In this document: positions 26,965-36,638 of the stretch, piece by piece
Layout of the letters: every line of letters begins with the position of its first letter
How positions within the stretch are numbered: the first letter of the stretch is position 1
Source of the DNA: Exiguobacterium sp. TNDT2
GTDB lineage: Bacteria; Bacillota; Bacilli; Exiguobacteriales; Exiguobacteriaceae
NCBI RefSeq assembly: GCF_003331145.1
Contig: NZ_QLVE01000001.1
Coordinates: 62,001-126,000, forward strand
Reading direction: 5' to 3'
Length of the DNA stretch: 64,000 nucleotides
Made by a program: the position numbers and the translations under genes
Notes under the pieces: model-generated
What the model was told of the DNA's origin: nothing
The model's input: only the letters and a program-made list of their open reading frames with translations
The model's database searches: none

Positions 26965-28089
26965 ATGGCTGGCCCGATTCAAGTAAACGAACGCATCGTT
27001 CTGTATGATATCATTCGAGGGTTTGCCCTATGCGGCATCTTCCTCGTCAACATCCCAAGTATGCTCGGGAGCGACTGGATTTTCGGTAATCCAATATACG
27101 AAGGAAGCGACCTCTTCGTTCGGACGCTATTCGATTTGTTCATTCAGACGAAGTTTTATACGATTTTCTCGCTCTTGTTCGGAATCGGCTTCTCGATTTT
27201 CCTTGAGCGTTCGTATGCGCGTGGGGACTCGGTCGGCCGTTATATCCGTCGCATCGCCATCTTATTTCTCTTCGGACTCGTTCACCTGGCCATTTGGTCG
27301 GGTGACATCTTACATACGTATGCGATGTGGGGCTTGTTGCTCCCACTGTTTTATGGATTGAGCAATCGAGCGATTCTAAGGTGGGCATGGGGTTTGTTGA
27401 TCACGAGCTTCGTATTGTTTTACGGCTCATCAATCTATCTGGAATGGGCGCTAGGATATACATCTATTGGGGGCCCCTTCCCGTCCGCATTCAATTCCGG
27501 GTTCGGACCATGGTTCGACTACCGCTTGGAAAATGAAATAATTGATATGTTCCAAAACTCATTATTCGCCGGCTTTGAAATCTTCAGTCTCTTCTTGTTC
27601 GGCCTTTATATCGGCCGAGAACGAAAGCTCCTTACCTGGAGCATCCGAGGATTGACCCGGACCGCCATCATCTGTTCGATAGCGTCCCTCCCGTTCTTCG
27701 CAGTCATTGTCTGGCATCACTACGGTGGCGGTGCCGAGTATTCGGCGACGAACTCTGCGGCTGTCCTCGTGTCAGGAAAACTGCTCGCGACGGTGTACGT
27801 CTGTCTGTTCACAATCGCCGTCCGCAACGGACGCGCATTCCGTCCACTTCAGGCGCTCGGCCGTATGGCGTTGACGAATTATTTGACACATACACTCGTT
27901 GTCGTGATTCCAGTGATCACGCTCGGTTATTATGGCCAGCTCTCGTTAACGCAAGGGGTATTCTTAAGCATCATGATTTTGATTGCCCAGGCGTTCTTCT
28001 CGATGTGGTGGCTCAAATCGCATCGATATGGTCCGTTCGAGAAATTATGGCGCAACGGAACGTATGGACGACAAAAACAAGAAGCTTAA
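26965..28089 (+). CDS. DUF418 (YeiB) family membrane protein
   Basis: A 374-residue polytopic protein. The N-terminal RIVLYDIIRGFALCGIFLVN and the DUF418 C-terminal region (LGRMALTNYLTHTL near residue 297) define the YeiB family. About 8-10 spans. Relatives may acylate or move envelope molecules, but no activity is proven. It directly follows the ABC-F gene on the same strand and ends at the shared terminator at 28098. Confidence 0.83.
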   Translation: MAGPIQVNERIVLYDIIRGFALCGIFLVNIPSMLGSDWIFGNPIYEGSDLFVRTLFDLFIQTKFYTIFSLLFGIGFSIFLERSYARGDSVGRYIRRIAILFLFGLVHLAIWSGDILHTYAMWGLLLPLFYGLSNRAILRWAWGLLITSFVLFYGSSIYLEWALGYTSIGGPFPSAFNSGFGPWFDYRLENEIIDMFQNSLFAGFEIFSLFLFGLYIGRERKLLTWSIRGLTRTAIICSIASLPFFAVIVWHHYGGGAEYSATNSAAVLVSGKLLATVYVCLFTIAVRNGRAFRPLQALGRMALTNYLTHTLVVVIPVITLGYYGQLSLTQGVFLSIMILIAQAFFSMWWLKSHRYGPFEKLWRNGTYGRQKQEA

Positions 28090-28097
28090 CCACAAAC

Positions 28098-28133
28098 AAG
28101 GCTCGAAGCAGATTGACCTGCTTCGAGCCTTTC
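28098..28133. terminator. Bidirectional terminator
   Basis: AAGGCTCGAAGCAG, 6-base loop, CTGCTTCGAGCCTT, perfect 14-bp stem between convergent genes. Confidence 0.92.
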
Positions 28134-28140
28134 TCGTTTC

Positions 28141-29070
28141 TTAGTTTGTCGCCGCTGCTGTGAGCACCGGCACGATTTGTTTTTTACGTGAGACGACGCC
28201 AGGGAGTGTCGCCAGACCATCGACCAATTTGACGTTGAACGCCTGCTCAAATAGATCAGTCTTCTTACCGACAACGAGCGCCTCTGAGTTATTCGTCAAG
28301 ATGTTCGTGATGGCGAAGACGAACAAATCGAGCTCTTTGTCTAATAGCTTCGCGGCCATTGCCGCTTCGACTTCAGCTTTACGGCTCAACACGTCATTCG
28401 CGTCGACCGTGTTCACTTGAGCGATCTCAATGCGGTAGTCGCCCATCGCAAACTCTTTTGCGTCGAGCGAGATGAGTTCTGGGATCGTTTTTTGGCTGAG
28501 GTCCGCTCCAGCCTTCAACATCTCAAGACCGTATGTCTCGATGTCAGTGCCAGAAATGGCTGCGAGTTCTTTTGCCGCTTTGATGTCCTCGTCCGTGCAT
28601 GTCGGAGACTTGAACAACAGTGAGTCTGAGATGATTGCCGATAGCATCAACCCTGCCATGTCAGGCGCAATGTCAACACCATGCTCTTTATAAAGTTTGA
28701 GCAAGATTGTCGCCGTGCAACCGACCGGCTCCGCCCGATAGTAGAGCGGATCTGCTGTTTGGAAATTACTGATGCGGTGATGGTCGACGACTTCAAGGAT
28801 ACGCACGTCGGCGATATCTTCCGCACTTTGTTGAAACTCGTTATGGTCGACCAAGATGACCGAGTTCACTTCGTCTGACACGCGTTCCACGAGACGTGGT
28901 GCCTTGACGCGGAAGTGGTCGAGCGCATATTGCGTCTCCCCGTTCACTTCACCGAGGCGAATCGCCTCAGCGTCCATCCCTAACTTTTTTTTGAGCTCCG
29001 CGTAAGCGAGCGCTGAGCAAATCGTATCTGTGTCTGGATTTTTATGTCCGAAGACTAGTACTGTACTCAT
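28141..29070 (-). CDS. ppaC: Manganese-dependent inorganic pyrophosphatase
   Basis: A 309-residue family II pyrophosphatase that hydrolyses PPi and drives biosynthesis. DHH-fold motifs: [18 protein letters not shown] at the start (metal-binding His9, Asp13, Asp15), ILVDHNE near 72, [10 protein letters not shown] near 94 (the DHH). A C-terminal DHHA2 domain covers about 190-309 with SRKKQIVP near the end. Start ATG 29070 follows GTGAGGAG. Monocistronic. Confidence 0.96.
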   Translation of the reverse strand: MSTVLVFGHKNPDTDTICSALAYAELKKKLGMDAEAIRLGEVNGETQYALDHFRVKAPRLVERVSDEVNSVILVDHNEFQQSAEDIADVRILEVVDHHRISNFQTADPLYYRAEPVGCTATILLKLYKEHGVDIAPDMAGLMLSAIISDSLLFKSPTCTDEDIKAAKELAAISGTDIETYGLEMLKAGADLSQKTIPELISLDAKEFAMGDYRIEIAQVNTVDANDVLSRKAEVEAAMAAKLLDKELDLFVFAITNILTNNSEALVVGKKTDLFEQAFNVKLVDGLATLPGVVSRKKQIVPVLTAAATN

Positions 29071-29144
29071 GGTGCATTCTCCTCACTATGATAGTTTTCC
29101 CTTATCCATTATACCGTCTATCCTCATTCTTTCAATTCCCAAAC

Positions 29145-29164
29145 AAAAAGAGCCACTAGGGCCC
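29145..29164 (-). terminator. Short terminator of the 45-residue gene
   Basis: Minus-strand GGGCC-CTAGT-GGCTC (one G-U pair) followed by T5, directly after the stop codon. Confidence 0.55.
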
Positions 29165-29165
29165 C

Positions 29166-29303
29166 TTATGCTTGTTCGTCTTCGTCCGTCTTTTCGAGAT
29201 CCGAATGATTCCCTTTTGAATCTTCTTCGTGCGAAATATCCGGTTGGTCTCGTTTTAACTTCTCTTGTTCTTCTTGTTCACGCTTTTTATCTTGTTCTGA
29301 CAT
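29166..29303 (-). CDS. Small acidic hydrophilic protein (45 aa)
   Basis: ATG 29303 to TAA 29166. AAAGGATGAG lies about eight bases upstream and a hairpin with T5 directly after. The product is extremely charged, with a Lys/Glu/Gln first half (MSEQDKKREQEEQEKLKRD) and an acidic second half ending DLEKTDEDEQA, no cysteine and no hydrophobic core. It is probably disordered, like many small stress or sporulation-type proteins of Bacilli. I recognise no family. A clean ribosome site, terminator and codon use support it. Confidence 0.65.
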   Translation of the reverse strand: MSEQDKKREQEEQEKLKRDQPDISHEEDSKGNHSDLEKTDEDEQA

Positions 29304-29398
29304 CTGTCTCATCCTTTCGGTTTTTGTCATGTCGTAGACTGTTCCCCGAGCTAGATGGCTCTAAACGGATGTATTCTTTCTGTTAACAAACTGTGATA

Positions 29399-29680
29399 TC
29401 ACGCTTGAACGAAAACGACCTCGTCGCCTCGGATTTCGACGTTGACGTCTTGCCCTTGGAACAACCACTCATCCTGTTCAGCCACGACGAAGCGAATTCC
29501 GTCCGCTTCCGTTTCGACGGCCGCGTTGTCGATGTCTTCTGTGATGACTCCTACTGAGAAGCCGTGCGTCAAATCGGTCGAACCCCCATATTTGGCGAAG
29601 AGGCGCACCGTCTGGCCTGCCTCTACTTCCATCTCATCTTTAAAAAATTGGAGTGCTTCTTCTGTCACGTTAATCTTCAT
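29399..29680 (-). CDS. HesB/YneR-like protein without cysteines
   Basis: A 93-residue protein with the HesB/IscA-type fold: KINVTEEALQFFKDEME, VRLFAKYGGSTDLTHGFSVG and a C-terminal beta region. True IscA proteins carry three Cys for iron-sulfur cluster carriage; this chain has none, as in the YneR subgroup of Bacillus, so it cannot hold a cluster the usual way. Its role is unknown. Start ATG 29680 follows AGAGGAGGATGA. It is a single gene between the small acidic gene and the LacI regulator. Confidence 0.85.
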   Translation of the reverse strand: MKINVTEEALQFFKDEMEVEAGQTVRLFAKYGGSTDLTHGFSVGVITEDIDNAAVETEADGIRFVVAEQDEWLFQGQDVNVEIRGDEVVFVQA

Positions 29681-29747
29681 CTGTCATCCTCCTCTCGACT
29701 TCTGTCTTCATTCTAATCGTTTCAGAAAAACCGAGCGAGGAAGTTGC

Positions 29748-30707
29748 CTAGAGGGTCGTCCCCGGCAAATATGTGACCGTTAAACTGTTGGTGACCGAAG
29801 CCGCGCCGTTCATCTCCTCGAACGTCACATCGAACAACGTCCGTCCGATGTCTTCATTTGGCGAGTGCATCGTCGACAGGCCGAACGCCTGACCGATCGG
29901 ATGACCGTCAAAGCCAAGGATGGCGACTTCATCCGGGATGCTGACACCACGACGACGCAGCTCTCCTAAAAAACCGAGCGCCACATAATCCGACGAGAAA
30001 AAGAGCGCTCGAGGACGCTCTTGTTGACGCAGAAACGCATCGGCCAGTCCGATCCCGTCCTCGCTCGTCAAGTAACCGGTCCAAACCCATCGCTCACGCG
30101 CAAGTTCAACTTCATCGAAGTACGCCTGCTGACGCGCGATCGAGCTTGGACTGTCTTGTCGTGACAACACGATGCCGATTTCGGTATATCCGGCTTGCAT
30201 CAAGACGCGCAAACCGGCGACGAACGCAGTGTAATGGTCGACGTGGACCGAAGAAATCGTCTGCGGCGCCCCGACGGTCGCGACCGAGATTGGACCAAAT
30301 TGTCGATACGTCTCCATCTCATTGAATGACATCGTATGGGATAACACAATCGCCCCATCGACTTCACGGTGCTTCAATAAATCAAGCGCTTGCCGTTCTT
30401 GGTCGAGTTGATACTCTGTCTGCCACATGACGAGTCGATAATCTCTTTGGAGGGCAGCTTTCGCGAGCCCGTTGACGAACAATCCATAATACGGATGATC
30501 CAAATACGGCAACACGACGACGAAACGCTGCGTGCGACCGGTCGATAACGTCAGCGCCTGCTGATTCCGTAAATAGCCAAGTTCGGCCATCGCCCGTTGC
30601 ACCCGCTCACGCTTCTCTTTCGACACGTACGGATGCTCATTGAGCACGCGCGATACCGTCGTCACGGATACGTCCGCATATTTTGCGATATCTCGGATGT
30701 TCGCCAT
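29748..30707 (-). CDS. LacI family transcriptional regulator
   Basis: A 319-residue repressor. The N-terminal helix-turn-helix reads IRDIAKYADVSVTTVSRVLN (residues 4-23). The C-terminal periplasmic-binding-like domain (about 60-319) shows FVVVLPYLDHPYYG, VDGAIVLSH, ALFFSSDYVALGFL and VAILGFDGHP. The effector is probably a sugar or nucleoside but not defined. Start ATG 30707 follows GAGGTGAAG. It lies 11 bases after a 77-codon gene, and a perfect palindrome upstream of that gene is the likely auto-operator. Confidence 0.9.
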   Translation of the reverse strand: MANIRDIAKYADVSVTTVSRVLNEHPYVSKEKRERVQRAMAELGYLRNQQALTLSTGRTQRFVVVLPYLDHPYYGLFVNGLAKAALQRDYRLVMWQTEYQLDQERQALDLLKHREVDGAIVLSHTMSFNEMETYRQFGPISVATVGAPQTISSVHVDHYTAFVAGLRVLMQAGYTEIGIVLSRQDSPSSIARQQAYFDEVELARERWVWTGYLTSEDGIGLADAFLRQQERPRALFFSSDYVALGFLGELRRRGVSIPDEVAILGFDGHPIGQAFGLSTMHSPNEDIGRTLFDVTFEEMNGAASVTNSLTVTYLPGTTL

Positions 30708-30718
30708 TCCGCTTCACC

Positions 30719-30952
30719 TCAATCTGTCAGTCTTTGCATATAGTGTACCCAGTCTGCCTCCTGACTGTCACCTTTCGCAATCACTTGCTTTCGGATCGCT
30801 TGGACGAGACGAAACCGTTCTTCGACGGGTAAATGAAGAAACTCGTCTTGGAAACGGGCGCACAACATTCTTCCGAGCGGCGTATACAACTGATTGATGA
30901 CAAGTTCGTAGACGATTCCACTACACCAGGTTTTCCACGTTGTCGGATTCAT
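30719..30952 (-). CDS. Small uncharacterised protein cotranscribed with the LacI regulator
   Basis: A 77-residue soluble protein (NPTTWKTWCSGIVYELVINQ at the start, VHYMQRLTD at the end), mainly helical with no membrane segment. The family is not recognised. The real-gene case rests on the perfect ribosome site AAAGGAGGG before ATG 30952, spacing of 11 bases to the LacI gene, and the operator upstream. It may act with the regulator or be an enzyme subunit fragment. Confidence 0.7.
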   Translation of the reverse strand: MNPTTWKTWCSGIVYELVINQLYTPLGRMLCARFQDEFLHLPVEERFRLVQAIRKQVIAKGDSQEADWVHYMQRLTD

Positions 30953-30983
30953 GGGCTTTCCCTCCTTTGACTTAACCGTACAG

Positions 30984-31001
30984 TCTGAAACGCGTTTCAG
31001 A
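30984..31001. promoter_or_regulatory. Perfect 18-bp palindromic operator, LacI type
   Basis: TCTGAAACGCGTTTCAGA is its own reverse complement with the CG centre typical of LacI-family operators. It lies 32 bases upstream of the first gene of the minus-strand regulator pair, so autoregulation is likely. Confidence 0.75.
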
Positions 31002-31082
31002 GCAAGTATTATTTTTATTTTGTCTATTTTCGAACATTCAGCGCTTACATGAGAATATTTTAGGTATTTTCACTCAAAATCA

Positions 31083-31111
31083 TTGACGACAGCCGGCTCA
31101 TTTTGTATAGT
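31083..31111 (+). promoter_or_regulatory. SigA promoter of the guanine/hypoxanthine permease
   Basis: TTGACG (31083-31088), 17-base spacer, TATAGT (31106-31111). Confidence 0.8.
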
Positions 31112-31138
31112 CATCAAGTTGATAACGTTAATTCGACG

Positions 31139-31164
31139 ATTGACGAACATTATTGTTCGGAAAT
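31139..31164. promoter_or_regulatory. PurBox-like inverted pair
   Basis: On the minus strand ATTTCCGAACAAT (31164-31152) fits the PurR box AWWWCCGAACWWT exactly. On the plus strand ATTGACGAACATT (31139-31151) fits at 11 of 13. The two abut head-on and give CGAACA-TTAT-TGTTCG. They lie about 20-45 bases after the likely transcription start, a place for repression. A third partial copy is at 31026-31038. Confidence 0.55.
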
Positions 31165-31188
31165 TAATAATAATAGGGAGTTTTATTC

Positions 31189-32478
31189 ATGAACTTTTTT
31201 CAGTTGAACCAACATGGGACGAACGTTAAACAAGAAGTGATGGCGGGTATCACAACGTTCGTGACGATGGCTTACATCTCTGTCGTCAACCCAGCGATTC
31301 TGTCAGATGCCGGCATCCCGTTCGCCCAAGCGTTCACGGCGACGATTATCGCGATCTTGATTGGTACCGGATTGATGGCTTTCTACGCCAACCTTCCGAT
31401 TGCCGTCGCACCAGGGATGGGACTGAACGCGTTCTTCGCGTATACGCTCGTCGCCCAGCAACAGATCACGCCGTCGGCCGCACTTGGTGTCGTCTTCGTC
31501 TCGTCGGTCTTCTTCTTGATTTTGTCGCTGTCACCGATTCGGACGAAACTGATTCAAGCCATCCCGGCCTCGCTCAAGCACGCCATCACGACCGGGATCG
31601 GTTTGTTCATCGCCTCGCTCGGATTGAAGTTGTCAGGACTCATCGTCGCCGATGAGGCGAACCTCGTTCGCCTCGGTGACTTGTCGTCGCCAAGCGTCCT
31701 GCTCGTCCTCGGCGGCTTGATCGTATCGGCCCTCTTATTCTCTCGGAACGTTCCGGGCTCACTCCTCATCGGGATGGTGCTCACAGGCATCGCGGCCACC
31801 TTCATGGGTCTCTTGAAGATTGAAGGCGTGACGGCGATGCCGACATTGCCGGAAGGGCTCATGGTCAATCCGCTCACGGCGTTCTCAGACGTCATCCAAT
31901 ACGGTTTGTTCGGTGCCGTCTTGTCATTCTTCCTCGTCACGTTGTTCGATACGACGGGAACCCTCGTCGGTGTCGGGAAACAAGCCGGTTTATTGAAAGA
32001 AGACGGGACGATCGAGAACGGTCACCGCGCCTTGTTTGCCGATTCACTCGCGACAATGGGCGGCTCGCTCGTCGGGACGAGCCCGTCGACGGCTTACATC
32101 GAATCAGCTGCCGGCGTTGCCCAAGGCGGACGGACCGGTCTGACGACAGCGGTCGTTGCTGGTTTGTTCGGACTGACGTTGTTCTTCAGCCCGCTCATTG
32201 GTGCCATCTCTGGCGTTGCCGCCATCACAGCGCCGGCCCTCATCATCGTCGGAGCACTCATGTTGACGAACGTCCGCTATATCGACTGGACGGACTTCAG
32301 CGAGTACTTCCCGGCGTTCATGACGATTCTCATCATGCCGCTATCAGGCAGTATCGAACGCGGGATCGCCTTTGGGTTCATCCTTTACCCAATCTTCAAA
32401 GCGATGAATAAAGAGACGGTCCACCCGCTCATCTACTTGTTCGGTGCACTATTCATATTGGAAATGTTCTTCTTATAA
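31189..32478 (+). CDS. Guanine/hypoxanthine permease, NCS2 AzgA type (PbuG/PbuO-like)
   Basis: A 429-residue purine permease. AzgA-type features: [20 protein letters not shown] near residue 20, [14 protein letters not shown] near 75, [17 protein letters not shown] near 246 and [19 protein letters not shown] near 291, the substrate loop. About 12-14 spans. This type imports guanine and hypoxanthine in Bacillus. Preceded by a good SigA promoter and PurBox-like sites, so it is expected to be induced when purines are scarce. Monocistronic. Confidence 0.9.
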   Translation: MNFFQLNQHGTNVKQEVMAGITTFVTMAYISVVNPAILSDAGIPFAQAFTATIIAILIGTGLMAFYANLPIAVAPGMGLNAFFAYTLVAQQQITPSAALGVVFVSSVFFLILSLSPIRTKLIQAIPASLKHAITTGIGLFIASLGLKLSGLIVADEANLVRLGDLSSPSVLLVLGGLIVSALLFSRNVPGSLLIGMVLTGIAATFMGLLKIEGVTAMPTLPEGLMVNPLTAFSDVIQYGLFGAVLSFFLVTLFDTTGTLVGVGKQAGLLKEDGTIENGHRALFADSLATMGGSLVGTSPSTAYIESAAGVAQGGRTGLTTAVVAGLFGLTLFFSPLIGAISGVAAITAPALIIVGALMLTNVRYIDWTDFSEYFPAFMTILIMPLSGSIERGIAFGFILYPIFKAMNKETVHPLIYLFGALFILEMFFL

Positions 32479-32490
32479 GTTAGATTCGAG

Positions 32491-32515
32491 CTCTCGTCGA
32501 CTGACGAGGGTTTTT
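32491..32515 (+). terminator. Terminator of the permease gene
   Basis: CTCTCGTC-GACT-GACGAGGG with one G-U pair, then T5. From 32516 to 32669 I see no gene; the stretch is AT-rich leader. Confidence 0.75.
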
Positions 32516-32669
32516 CTGTTATTGAGCACGGGAACACTGTCTTATATCAGCTTGTACATGAATATCAATTCATTATCATTTAGTTCTCAATTAGACAGCA
32601 TTTTACATTTTTTTGAGAAAATCATTCCATTTTTCTGTCTTCCCTTTGTTTGTTATGGAATAATAATCG

Positions 32670-32683
32670 TGAAACCGTTTTCG
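32670..32683 (+). promoter_or_regulatory. cre-like box before lutABC
   Basis: TGAAACCGTTTTCG matches the cre consensus TGNAANCGNTNNCA at all fixed positions but the last. CcpA repression of lactate use genes is known in Bacillus. Confidence 0.45.
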
Positions 32684-32716
32684 ATTTTGATTATGAACAA
32701 GAAAGAAGGAATGAAC

Positions 32717-33454
32717 ATGCCTAACGTGGCGCTGTTCGTCACTTGTCTCTCCGATACATTGTTCCCATCGGTAGGACAAGCGACGGTCGAACTATTAGAA
32801 CATCTCGGTTGTGACGTCAGTTTCCCATTTGAACAGACGTGTTGCGGTCAGCCCGCCTATAATAGCGGCTACCATGAAGAGACGAAAAAGGTTGCGAAGC
32901 ATATGATTGAGACGTTCGAGAAGGCGGATGCTGAGTATATCGTCGGTCCGTCTGGGTCTTGTGTCATGATGATGCGCGACTATCCGCACTTGTTCAAGGA
33001 CGATCCTATCTGGAAAGAACGAGCCGAGGCACATGCGGCGAAGACGTTCGAGTTGACGCAGTTCATCGTCGACGTGCTCGAAGTGACGGACGTCGGGGCC
33101 AAGTTCCCGGCCAAGGCGACGTATCACGCCTCATGCCATATGACGCGACTGCTTGGCATCGAGGCGGCACCGGGCCAGCTACTTAAAAACGTCGACGGCT
33201 TGACGATGCTCCCGCTCGAGAACGTTCATAACTGTTGCGGCTTCGGGGGGACGTTCTCCGTCAAGATGCCCGACGTCTCCGTGCAGATGGTCGACGAGAA
33301 AGTCGAATCGATTTTGAACTCGGGGGCCGAGGTACTCATCGGGGCCGACGCCTCGTGTCTGATGAACATCGGGGGGCGTTTGCATAAACAAGGTCATCCG
33401 ATCAAAGTGATGCATATCGCGGAAGTGTTGAACGAAGGGGTGAAACAAGCATGA
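32717..33454 (+). CDS. lutA: Lactate utilization iron-sulfur protein LutA
   Basis: A 245-residue (Fe-S)-binding subunit of the LutABC L-lactate oxidase complex. It has two CCG domains: [14 protein letters not shown] near residue 40 and [16 protein letters not shown] near residue 172, the cysteine-rich motifs that hold the cluster. ATG 32717 is six bases from GAAGGA; the ATG at 32711 touches that site. First of three overlapping genes (ATGA with lutB). No LutR regulator is in the window. Confidence 0.93.
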   Translation: MPNVALFVTCLSDTLFPSVGQATVELLEHLGCDVSFPFEQTCCGQPAYNSGYHEETKKVAKHMIETFEKADAEYIVGPSGSCVMMMRDYPHLFKDDPIWKERAEAHAAKTFELTQFIVDVLEVTDVGAKFPAKATYHASCHMTRLLGIEAAPGQLLKNVDGLTMLPLENVHNCCGFGGTFSVKMPDVSVQMVDEKVESILNSGAEVLIGADASCLMNIGGRLHKQGHPIKVMHIAEVLNEGVKQA

Positions 33455-34860
33455 GTATGGGGATTCGGTTAGATGAGAAGTTTCAGGAACGGCGCAAGGA
33501 CGGAATCGACAATCCGTTCATGCGTCAAGCCGTCAGCTCGGCGCAAAACCGTCTGCGTGACGGTCGTTTAAACGCGGCAGGGGAACTCGGGGATTGGGAA
33601 GCGTTCCGAGACCATTCGGAAGAGATTCGCCAGCACGTGCTCGAACATCTCGACTATTACTTATATCAATTGAGCGAAAACATCTCGAAACGGGGCGGCA
33701 ACGTCTTCTTCGCCGAGACGCCGGAAGAAGCGAACCGCTACATCCGGGAAGTCGTGCGCGCTAAAAACGCCAAACATGTCGTCAAATCGAAGTCGATGGT
33801 GACAGAAGAGATCGGCTTGAACGAGGCACTCCATGAGGAAGGATGCACGGTCGTCGAGTCCGACCTCGGGGAATGGATCCTTCAACTCGATAATGATCCG
33901 CCGTCGCATATCGTCGCCCCAGCCCTTCACAAAGATCGGAACGCCGTCCACGAGACGTTCACGGCCCACGGCTACGAAGGGACGAACGACCCGACCGAGC
34001 TCGGGCGCTATGCACGCCGTGAGTTACGAAAAGACTTCTTGAAAGCGGAGGTCGGCATCACCGGCTGTAACTTCGCCATCGCCGAGAGCGGTGCCGTCGG
34101 GCTCGTCACAAACGAAGGGAACGGCCGCATGGTGACGTCGCTTCCGGACACGGTCATTTCCGTCATGGGGATGGAACGGATCGTCCCGTCGTACGAGGAG
34201 TTCGAAGTACTCGTCAACATGTTGTGCCGGAGCGCCGTCGGTCAACGACTCACCTCGTACATCACGACGTTCGCCGGCACGCGCGATTACGGTGAAGTCG
34301 ATGGACCAGAAGAGTTCCATCTCGTCATCGTCGATAACAAACGTTCCGGCATCCTCGGCACACAGTTCCAGTCGGTGCTCCAATGCATCCGCTGTGCGGC
34401 CTGTATCAACGTCTGTCCCGTGTATCGCCACATCGGTGGTCATGCTTACGGCTCGATTTATCCGGGTCCAATCGGTGCCGTGCTCGCCCCGCTCCTTGAC
34501 GGCTACGAAAATTATAAAGAGTTGCCGTACGCCTCGAGTCTATGCGGCGCCTGTACGGAAGCCTGCCCGGTCAAAATTCCGCTCCACGAGCTATTGATCG
34601 AACATCGCCGGGTCATCGTCGAAGAGAGAAAGCAGTCACCGTTCGTCGAGCGCATCGCCATGAAAGGCTTCGCGGTCACGTCGTCGAGCCCGTTCTTGTT
34701 CGAAGCGGCCGAACAGATCGCGCCGTTCGCATCGTCTCCATTCACGAAAGCGGGACAAATCGAGAAAGGCTTGCCGGCCTGGACCGATTCGAAAGACTTG
34801 CCACAACCAGCCAAGCAGACGGTACGGGATTGGTTCAAGAAACGGGGGAATGCAAAATGA
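33451..34860 (+). CDS. lutB: Lactate utilization protein LutB
   Basis: A 469-residue iron-sulfur oxidoreductase subunit of LutABC. An N-terminal LUD-like domain is followed by two 4Fe-4S motifs, [12 protein letters not shown] near residue 312 and [11 protein letters not shown] near 366. It probably receives electrons from lactate oxidation. Start ATG 33451 overlaps lutA by four bases and the gene overlaps lutC the same way, so expression is coupled. Confidence 0.94.
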   Translation: MSMGIRLDEKFQERRKDGIDNPFMRQAVSSAQNRLRDGRLNAAGELGDWEAFRDHSEEIRQHVLEHLDYYLYQLSENISKRGGNVFFAETPEEANRYIREVVRAKNAKHVVKSKSMVTEEIGLNEALHEEGCTVVESDLGEWILQLDNDPPSHIVAPALHKDRNAVHETFTAHGYEGTNDPTELGRYARRELRKDFLKAEVGITGCNFAIAESGAVGLVTNEGNGRMVTSLPDTVISVMGMERIVPSYEEFEVLVNMLCRSAVGQRLTSYITTFAGTRDYGEVDGPEEFHLVIVDNKRSGILGTQFQSVLQCIRCAACINVCPVYRHIGGHAYGSIYPGPIGAVLAPLLDGYENYKELPYASSLCGACTEACPVKIPLHELLIEHRRVIVEERKQSPFVERIAMKGFAVTSSSPFLFEAAEQIAPFASSPFTKAGQIEKGLPAWTDSKDLPQPAKQTVRDWFKKRGNAK

Positions 34861-35552
34861 ATCCAGGAACAATCACCAATCGCGAAGACTTTCTAAAACG
34901 GATTGCAGGACAGCTCGGACGTGACGTCAACTTGACGCCACCGAAACGTGTGTATAAGCACCGGCCGCAAGACGAGGTGTTGAAAGACGCATCCGACGAG
35001 GAACTGCTCGAAACGTTCCGCATGGTCGCGACACGCATCCATACCGACGTCGTCGAATGCGAGTCGGCGAACCTCGACGATACGCTCCGTCTCTTGATTG
35101 AACGGTATGACGGGAACGCCATCATCGCCGAACGTGATGACCGCATTAAAACATGGGCGCCCCAGACGAGCGAATCGTTCGACTGGTGGGATGCGGAGCG
35201 GCCAAAAGACAGCCGTACCCTCGCCGTGAAGGCCGATATCGGTATCACGATTGCCGACCAGGCCCTCGCCGAGAGTGCGACGATCGTCCAGTACGCAGCT
35301 CCAGGGAAGTCACGCACGATCAGCCTATTGCCGCGCGACCATATCGCCATCATCCCGAAATCAGTGCTCGTGCCGCGGATGACACAGGCAGCCAAAAAAT
35401 TAGCCGAACTTGACCGCACCGGTGACCTCGCCTCGCCGAACGGCGTCAACTTCATCTCGGGCCCATCGAACTCGGCCGATATCGAGATGAATTTAATCGT
35501 CGGGGTGCACGGACCGGTCCGTGTCGCCTACTTGCTCGTCCATGACTTATAA
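34857..35552 (+). CDS. lutC: Lactate utilization protein LutC
   Basis: A 231-residue LUD-domain protein, third subunit of the L-lactate dehydrogenase complex. Typical features: [18 protein letters not shown] at the start, [15 protein letters not shown] near residue 129, [12 protein letters not shown] near 158 and [10 protein letters not shown] near the end, which forms the family's core. ATG 34857 overlaps lutB. A frame that begins much further up inside lutB is not the start. Confidence 0.93.
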   Translation: MNPGTITNREDFLKRIAGQLGRDVNLTPPKRVYKHRPQDEVLKDASDEELLETFRMVATRIHTDVVECESANLDDTLRLLIERYDGNAIIAERDDRIKTWAPQTSESFDWWDAERPKDSRTLAVKADIGITIADQALAESATIVQYAAPGKSRTISLLPRDHIAIIPKSVLVPRMTQAAKKLAELDRTGDLASPNGVNFISGPSNSADIEMNLIVGVHGPVRVAYLLVHDL

Positions 35553-35554
35553 AG

Positions 35555-35603
35555 AAAAAAGACTCGCCGCGTGATGAAATCCATTCACGTAGCGAGTCTT
35601 TTT
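35555..35603. terminator. Bidirectional terminator
   Basis: AAAAAGACTCGC, then an internal CGTGATG/CATTCACG hairpin, then GCGAGTCTTTTT, between convergent genes. Confidence 0.85.
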
Positions 35604-35612
35604 GTGTTCAGT

Positions 35613-36638
35613 TTATTCGACCGTGATGCTCCCGTTCGAGCTCGTCAGTTTAAGTTCGACCGTCCCGTCTCCGAACGTCCGCTCGTTCGCCCGATCTCCG
35701 AACAGCTCGACTTTTCCATTTCTCGTCTTCGCGCGGATGACGGCATCACGTGGACTTTGCTTCAGACGCATATCGATGCGGCCATTGTTCGTCTTCAGAC
35801 GGATTGGATGCTCGATCACATCAATCACACAGTCGATCCGGCCGTTCGAGGTTTTTCCTTCAATCGCTCCTGTCACGTCGTTAATATCGAGGCGACCGTT
35901 CGACGATTGGATTTCGAGGCGGTCCACGTTCGAGTCGATCACTTCTACGCGTCCGTTCGACGATTGCGCGTCAAGGATCTGTCCTGTCATCGACGTTAAA
36001 CTGACTTTTCCATTCGAGGAGCGGAATGAGGCTCGCTCGGCGTTGATCGTATGGGCCGTGATGCTCCCATTCTCACTCTCGACGTCGACCGACGTGGCGT
36101 CAACATTGCTCATATCGCACGAGCCGAGACGGTTTTTGATCATGACCTTCTCATACGCATGGCGCGGTAGCTCGACGTGTAACACCGGTGCTTTCGTGGC
36201 GATCCAGGCGAATAGGTTCGACAGACCGAAACGACGTTCTGACTCAATTCGGATTTCGAGCGTGTCCCCAACGATATCCATCGTCACCCCGTGGTCCCGT
36301 TCTGTCTCAAGCGTCGCGTAGGCAAAGCCGTCATCAGATGGGACGACTTTGACGTGTGCTTGCAGGACGTTGATCGAGACATTGCGGAACGCAACGTTCG
36401 GGCTTTTCACAATGGCCGGTTCCTTACGCTCTGCAGTGAGTGGCTCGACGGAACCGAGTAACTCATTCGCAAGCGCATCCGGCGTTCCGAGTTCCTCAAC
36501 CATCGCCGCTTCACTTTTCCCGTCAATCCGGCCACTCGCAAAGTACTCTGACACGTCCCGTAAAATATCGACCCGATCGATGACGCTCATTCCCATCAAT
36601 AACCGTTCGAGTTCCAATAAATACTGCTCTTCTGTCAT
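35613..36638 (-). CDS. DUF1700-DUF4097 beta-helix protein
   Basis: A 341-residue soluble protein. Residues about 1-65 are a DUF1700-type helical domain (YLLELERLLMGMSVIDRVDI). After a linker, residues about 85-341 are a DUF4097 beta-helix with eight short turns of form S/T-x-N-G-x-V/I about every 20 residues (SENGSI, SSNGKV, SSNGRV, SSNGRL, TSNGRI, TNNGRI, TRNGKV, SSNGSI). Such proteins sit next to PadR regulators in envelope-stress modules. No membrane segment, so it acts inside. It overlaps padR by ATGA and is probably its partner. Confidence 0.85.
   Translation of the reverse strand: MTEEQYLLELERLLMGMSVIDRVDILRDVSEYFASGRIDGKSEAAMVEELGTPDALANELLGSVEPLTAERKEPAIVKSPNVAFRNVSINVLQAHVKVVPSDDGFAYATLETERDHGVTMDIVGDTLEIRIESERRFGLSNLFAWIATKAPVLHVELPRHAYEKVMIKNRLGSCDMSNVDATSVDVESENGSITAHTINAERASFRSSNGKVSLTSMTGQILDAQSSNGRVEVIDSNVDRLEIQSSNGRLDINDVTGAIEGKTSNGRIDCVIDVIEHPIRLKTNNGRIDMRLKQSPRDAVIRAKTRNGKVELFGDRANERTFGDGTVELKLTSSNGSITVE

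Noticed and set aside
32550-32580. Possible Fur box (ATCAATTCATTATCATTT) before lutA
   Set aside because: Fewer matches than the pair at 58338-58385 and the surrounding sequence is simply AT-rich.
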